Assembly: GCA_020247305.1 (NCBI GenBank)
Contig: JADCJE010000055.1
Location: 1-45,477 of the forward strand
DNA length: 45,477 nt
Direction of reading: 5' to 3'
Source: Phycisphaerales bacterium
Lineage (GTDB): Bacteria; Planctomycetota; UBA1135; UBA2386
Positions 42,898 through 45,477 of this stretch are shown one piece after another; position 1 is the stretch's first letter; each line of letters opens with the position of its first letter. The notes beneath the pieces are model-generated. The model had not been told where the DNA came from and ran no database searches. It saw nothing but the letters and a program-made list of their open reading frames with translations. The position numbers were made by a program, and so were the translations under genes.

Positions 42898-43983
42898 TCA
42901 CAGGTGCGAGAACTGCGTGATCAGGCCGTAGCCGACGGTCGACGGGGTGAAGAAGGCGATCGTCGCGGTCGTGCCGCCGACGGTGTTCCACAGGCGCGTG
43001 ACCGCGTTGACCTGCGCCGTCGCCGGCGCCGGCACGAGCGCGCTGCGCCCGTTCGAGGCGCACAGCGGCAGGGCCGACGTGCTGCCCGCGTCGAAGACGA
43101 ACGCCTGCGTGTGGATCGGCAGGCCGACCGCGGAGTTGTTCAGCACGAGCAGGCCCGTCGGCGTGTCGGCGGTGAAGGTCCCGGTCGCCGTCGTCAGGCC
43201 CAGCGCCTGGATCAGCGCGGCGTCGGTGTAGAGGTTGGCGCAGAGATCCGGCACCGGCACGTTCGGATTGCTGAAGCCGATCGCCATCAGCGCCAGTTGG
43301 TTGGCCGGGCCACCGGTGATCGTGCCGTTCATCAGCAGGGTGCCGCCGGTGTCGTTGACCGTGAACGTGTGCGTCATCGGAGTCGTCGACGTGCTCGGCG
43401 CGCAGCCGACGCCCGTGATCGTCGAGGTCGCGGTGAGCGAGCTCGAAGCGTCGGCGTCGTAGGACGACATCGTGCCCGTGCCGGTCTGCCCGAAGTACGC
43501 AACCTCCCAGATCAGCGGCGCCGTGCCGGTGTAGACGTAAGGCGTCGCCAACGGGATCTCCAACGTGCCGTTGAACGGATTCGGCCCGGGCGTCACCGCT
43601 TGCCCGGTCGGCCCGAACGTCACGAACGTGCGCGGCAGCACGGTGGTCTTGGGCCCGGCGTAGTTGGCGTCGAACGTGAAGCTCGGCGTCGCCTGGGCGG
43701 CCGGCAATGCCTCGCCCATGTACATTTCCAGGTCGAGCGTGCGCGTGGCGGCGAAGTTCGTCGACGAGGCGTTGACGCGGAACGTCAGCTTCGTGATCAC
43801 GAGCGGCGTCGGGCCCAGGTCCGCGTGGATCTGCATGTAGCGCCGCGGCGTCGCCTGCCCGAACGGGAAGACGTTGTTGGAGTCGCCTTCGAGGGCGCCG
43901 AAGCCGACGGGCGACACGACCGTGCCCTGGGCAGCCAGGATCGCGGTGCAGACGAAGACAGGGAGTGTGCGCAGCATGAGCAT
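42898..43983 (-). CDS. Secreted beta-rich protein, paralogue of the 30457-32169 gene, 361 aa
   Basis: The signal peptide is MLMLRTLPVFVCTAILAAQ. The mature N-terminus (SNNVFPFGQATPRRYMQIHA, then LVITKLTFRVNASSTN) parallels the protein at 30457-32169, which has NAFPWGIN, RIQSIYDSSNF and ILITNVKWRAND. The rest is Thr/Gly/Asn-rich beta structure with a few Cys. It lacks the second module of its larger relative, so it is shorter. The ATG at 43981-43983 has CCAACC directly in front, and a 7-bp hairpin (GGCTCCG/CGGAGCC) lies 10 bases before it. Function unknown; an adhesin or surface-layer type role is only a guess. Confidence 0.78.
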   Translation of the reverse strand: MLMLRTLPVFVCTAILAAQGTVVSPVGFGALEGDSNNVFPFGQATPRRYMQIHADLGPTPLVITKLTFRVNASSTNFAATRTLDLEMYMGEALPAAQATPSFTFDANYAGPKTTVLPRTFVTFGPTGQAVTPGPNPFNGTLEIPLATPYVYTGTAPLIWEVAYFGQTGTGTMSSYDADASSSLTATSTITGVGCAPSTSTTPMTHTFTVNDTGGTLLMNGTITGGPANQLALMAIGFSNPNVPVPDLCANLYTDAALIQALGLTTATGTFTADTPTGLLVLNNSAVGLPIHTQAFVFDAGSTSALPLCASNGRSALVPAPATAQVNAVTRLWNTVGGTTATIAFFTPSTVGYGLITQFSHL

Positions 43984-43993
43984 GGTTGGCTGT

Positions 43994-44011
43994 GGCTCCG
44001 TGCGCGGAGCC
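43994..44011 (-). promoter_or_regulatory. Hairpin in the 5' region of the secreted protein gene
   Basis: GGCTCCG and CGGAGCC form a perfect 7-bp stem with a 4-base loop, ending 10 nt before ATG 43983. It could affect translation or mRNA stability. The significance is uncertain. Confidence 0.35.
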
Positions 44012-44272
44012 GATGCGGCAATGGACGAGGCGAAGTGCGGGCGACGAACCCACCGAGTGTCCATTTCGATATCAGGGCGGGCGGCTGCCGTCAACCGCGT
44101 CGCCGCCGCGGCCACGATCGCGCCAACGACCCGACCGCATGGCGGATTCAACGTGCCGCGCAGGATCGGTCACCGAAACGGCGATGCGATTGACGGTCCG
44201 CAGCAAGCCTGCGAAGGTGCGGGAGCGGCGCGGCCCTCCGCGCCACACCCTGCCCTGAACCTGCCCCCCCCG

Positions 44273-45010
44273 ATGACCGGCGCCTTCGACCCCGCTGCCT
44301 TTCGCCGTACCTACGACAAACTGATCGTCGACGGCCGCTTCCACGAGGTGCCGGAGTACTACCCGCGCTATCGCACGCGCTACGAGGCGCTGTACCGCAC
44401 CTATGCCGAGCGCGCGCCGCAGGGGCCGATCGACGTGCTCGACATCGGCGGCGGCATCTACGCCACGCTGGCGACGGCGCTGCGCGGCGACCGCTGCACG
44501 GTCGCCGACCTCGGTGCGACCAACGCCGACTACCTGCGGCGCTGCGGCGTCGCGAGCGTCGAGTGGAACCTCTGCGCCGACGACCAGCCGTTCACGGCGC
44601 GCTTCGACGCGATCGTCTTCTCCGAGGTGATCGAACACCTGCCGGTGCCGTCGCACCTCGTGCTCGAGCGCCTGCGCCGCGCGCTCAAGCCCGGCGGCTT
44701 CCTGCTGTGCACGACGCCGAACCTATACCGGTTGCGCAACGTCGTCTACATGGCGCTCGGCAAGCCGATCTTCGACCACTTCCGCATGCCGGAGGGGCGC
44801 GGCCTCGGCCACGTGCTGGAGTTCAGCCGCGACCACCTCGCGTGGCAGATCGAGAAGGCGGGGCTGCGGCTCGAATCGCTCGACCTGCGCTACTTCCCGC
44901 ACCAGCCGTACTCGCTGCCGTTCCGGCTGCTGTCGTGGCTCGGCCGCCCGCTCTTCCTGCTTCCCCGTTGGCGCGACTGCCTCGTCGCGATCGCCCGCGC
45001 GCCGGAGTGA
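44273..45010 (+). CDS. SAM-dependent methyltransferase, class I, 245 aa
   Basis: Motif I is VLDIGGGIYATLATAL (54-69). Motif II/III follow as CTVADLGATNADY and FDAIVFSEVIEHLPVP, then LRRALKPGGFLLCTTPN, all standard for the Methyltransf_11/23 group, and the EVIEHL variant suggests a UbiE/Coq5-unlike O- or C-methyltransferase acting on a lipid or glycan. The C-terminal 70 residues (HVLEFSRDHLAWQIEKAGL and a basic/hydrophobic end with PFRLLSWLGRPLFLLPRW) could bind membranes. The substrate is unknown. No operon partner is clear; the next gene is convergent. ATG 44273 follows a run of C residues and has no ribosome binding site. Confidence 0.88.
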   Translation: MTGAFDPAAFRRTYDKLIVDGRFHEVPEYYPRYRTRYEALYRTYAERAPQGPIDVLDIGGGIYATLATALRGDRCTVADLGATNADYLRRCGVASVEWNLCADDQPFTARFDAIVFSEVIEHLPVPSHLVLERLRRALKPGGFLLCTTPNLYRLRNVVYMALGKPIFDHFRMPEGRGLGHVLEFSRDHLAWQIEKAGLRLESLDLRYFPHQPYSLPFRLLSWLGRPLFLLPRWRDCLVAIARAPE

Positions 45011-45045
45011 CCCCCGCTCGCGCGCGGAGGACGCGCGCCGAGGGG
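45011..45045. terminator. Bidirectional terminator-like hairpin between convergent genes
   Basis: CGCGCG (45021-45026), a 5-base loop and CGCGCG (45032-45037) form the inner stem; outer CCCC (45011-45014) and GGGG (45042-45045) extend it. It fills the gap between two convergent stops. Confidence 0.4.
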
Positions 45046-45046
45046 T

Positions 45047-45477
45047 TCACAGCAGCGCGCGCAGCGGCGTGCGCCGCAGCAACAGGGTGAGCGCCAGCGC
45101 GCCCGTCCAGATCGCGCCGACGAGCGTGACGTCGGTGAACGGCACGCCGCCGTGGATCGCCGCGAGCGCGAGCAGCATGCCGACGAACGGATGCAGCACG
45201 TAGACGCCGAACGTCGCCGCGCCGAGGCCGGCGAGCCGGCGCGGCGCGCGCAGCGGCAGGGCCCACGCGACGACGACTGCCGGCGCGGCGAGCGCATACT
45301 GCCACAGCAGCGCGTCGCAACCGAGGAGCTCAGCCAGCGCGCAGCCTGCGGCGGCGGCCAGCGCGAAAGCGCCCAGCGCACGATCGATCCCGCCGCCCAG
45401 CGGCGCGCGCGCGAGCCCAACGCCGAGCACCGCGGCCGGCGCGACGAAGAGCCACTGCGGCAGCGGCACGGCCGACA
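45047..45477 (-). CDS. Acyltransferase-3 family membrane protein, 3' part only
   Basis: The frame stays open to the right edge, so the 5' part is outside the window; 143 codons plus stop remain. The four hydrophobic segments and the motif TFGVYVLHPFVGMLLAL are typical of the last helices of acyltransferase-3 (OafB/NodX-like) proteins, which acetylate or acylate surface sugars; the catalytic Arg-His region would be in the missing N-terminal part. Together with the neighbouring methyltransferase gene it suggests a surface-glycan modification locus that continues beyond the window. Confidence 0.7.
   Translation of the reverse strand, partial: SAVPLPQWLFVAPAAVLGVGLARAPLGGGIDRALGAFALAAAAGCALAELLGCDALLWQYALAAPAVVVAWALPLRAPRRLAGLGAATFGVYVLHPFVGMLLALAAIHGGVPFTDVTLVGAIWTGALALTLLLRRTPLRALL

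Overview
The window is one contiguous piece of a very GC-rich bacterial chromosome with densely packed genes on both strands and no rRNA, tRNA, CRISPR array or complete insertion sequence that I can see. The mix of genes suggests Planctomycetota, by inference only: a Tat-exported Gfo/Idh/MocA oxidoreductase, a multihaem PA14 cytochrome paired with a sugar-dehydrogenase-like propeller, an ECF sigma/Ser-Thr kinase operon, and secreted repeat-poor beta proteins.

Layout. 1-957: the end of a REP-type (Y1) transposase gene, then three 125-bp tandem repeats with a long inverted repeat. 958-3405: an exported protein of unknown function, a YCII-type lipoprotein and a bacilliredoxin-like protein. 3622-10448 (+): M1 aminopeptidase, exported helical-repeat protein, M17 aminopeptidase. 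10468-18665 (-): Gfo/Idh/MocA oxidoreductase, GDT1-like cation transporter, a membrane protein/ABC permease/ATPase operon, and the propeller plus five-haem-motif cytochrome operon. 18913-24928 (-): ECF sigma factor, membrane Ser/Thr kinase and a large carboxypeptidase-regulatory-domain protein, translationally overlapped. 25032-30388: thioesterase, metallophosphoesterase, two lipoproteins, a class-V aminotransferase and a TMEM220-like membrane protein. 30457-32169: a secreted protein with a distant relative at 42898-43983. 32431-39121: a regulated transport region with an apparent transcription attenuator, a 48-codon gene overlapped with a divergent YeiH-family gene, an NhaR-like LysR regulator, and the DabB-DabA inorganic carbon transporter. 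39152-45477: a thioredoxin-like lipoprotein with an in-frame UGA at its active site, a small secreted protein, an ECF sigma/membrane partner pair, a soluble histidine kinase, a methyltransferase and the end of an acyltransferase-3 gene.

Three things stand out. (1) At 39152-39616 a thioredoxin-fold lipoprotein reads through a UGA exactly at the first position of its CxxC motif, and a SECIS-like hairpin follows 14 nt later: a candidate selenoprotein. (2) At 32431-32640 a promoter, a 26-codon Cys-rich leader peptide, mutually exclusive hairpins and a strong intrinsic terminator lie just before the YeiH-like genes, which fits cysteine-responsive attenuation. (3) Several starts lie 6-7 nt after a TAnnnT hexamer, with no Shine-Dalgarno sequence, suggesting common leaderless transcripts; three exported proteins instead share CCAACC directly before ATG. 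All functional calls come from reading the sequence by eye; none was confirmed by a search.
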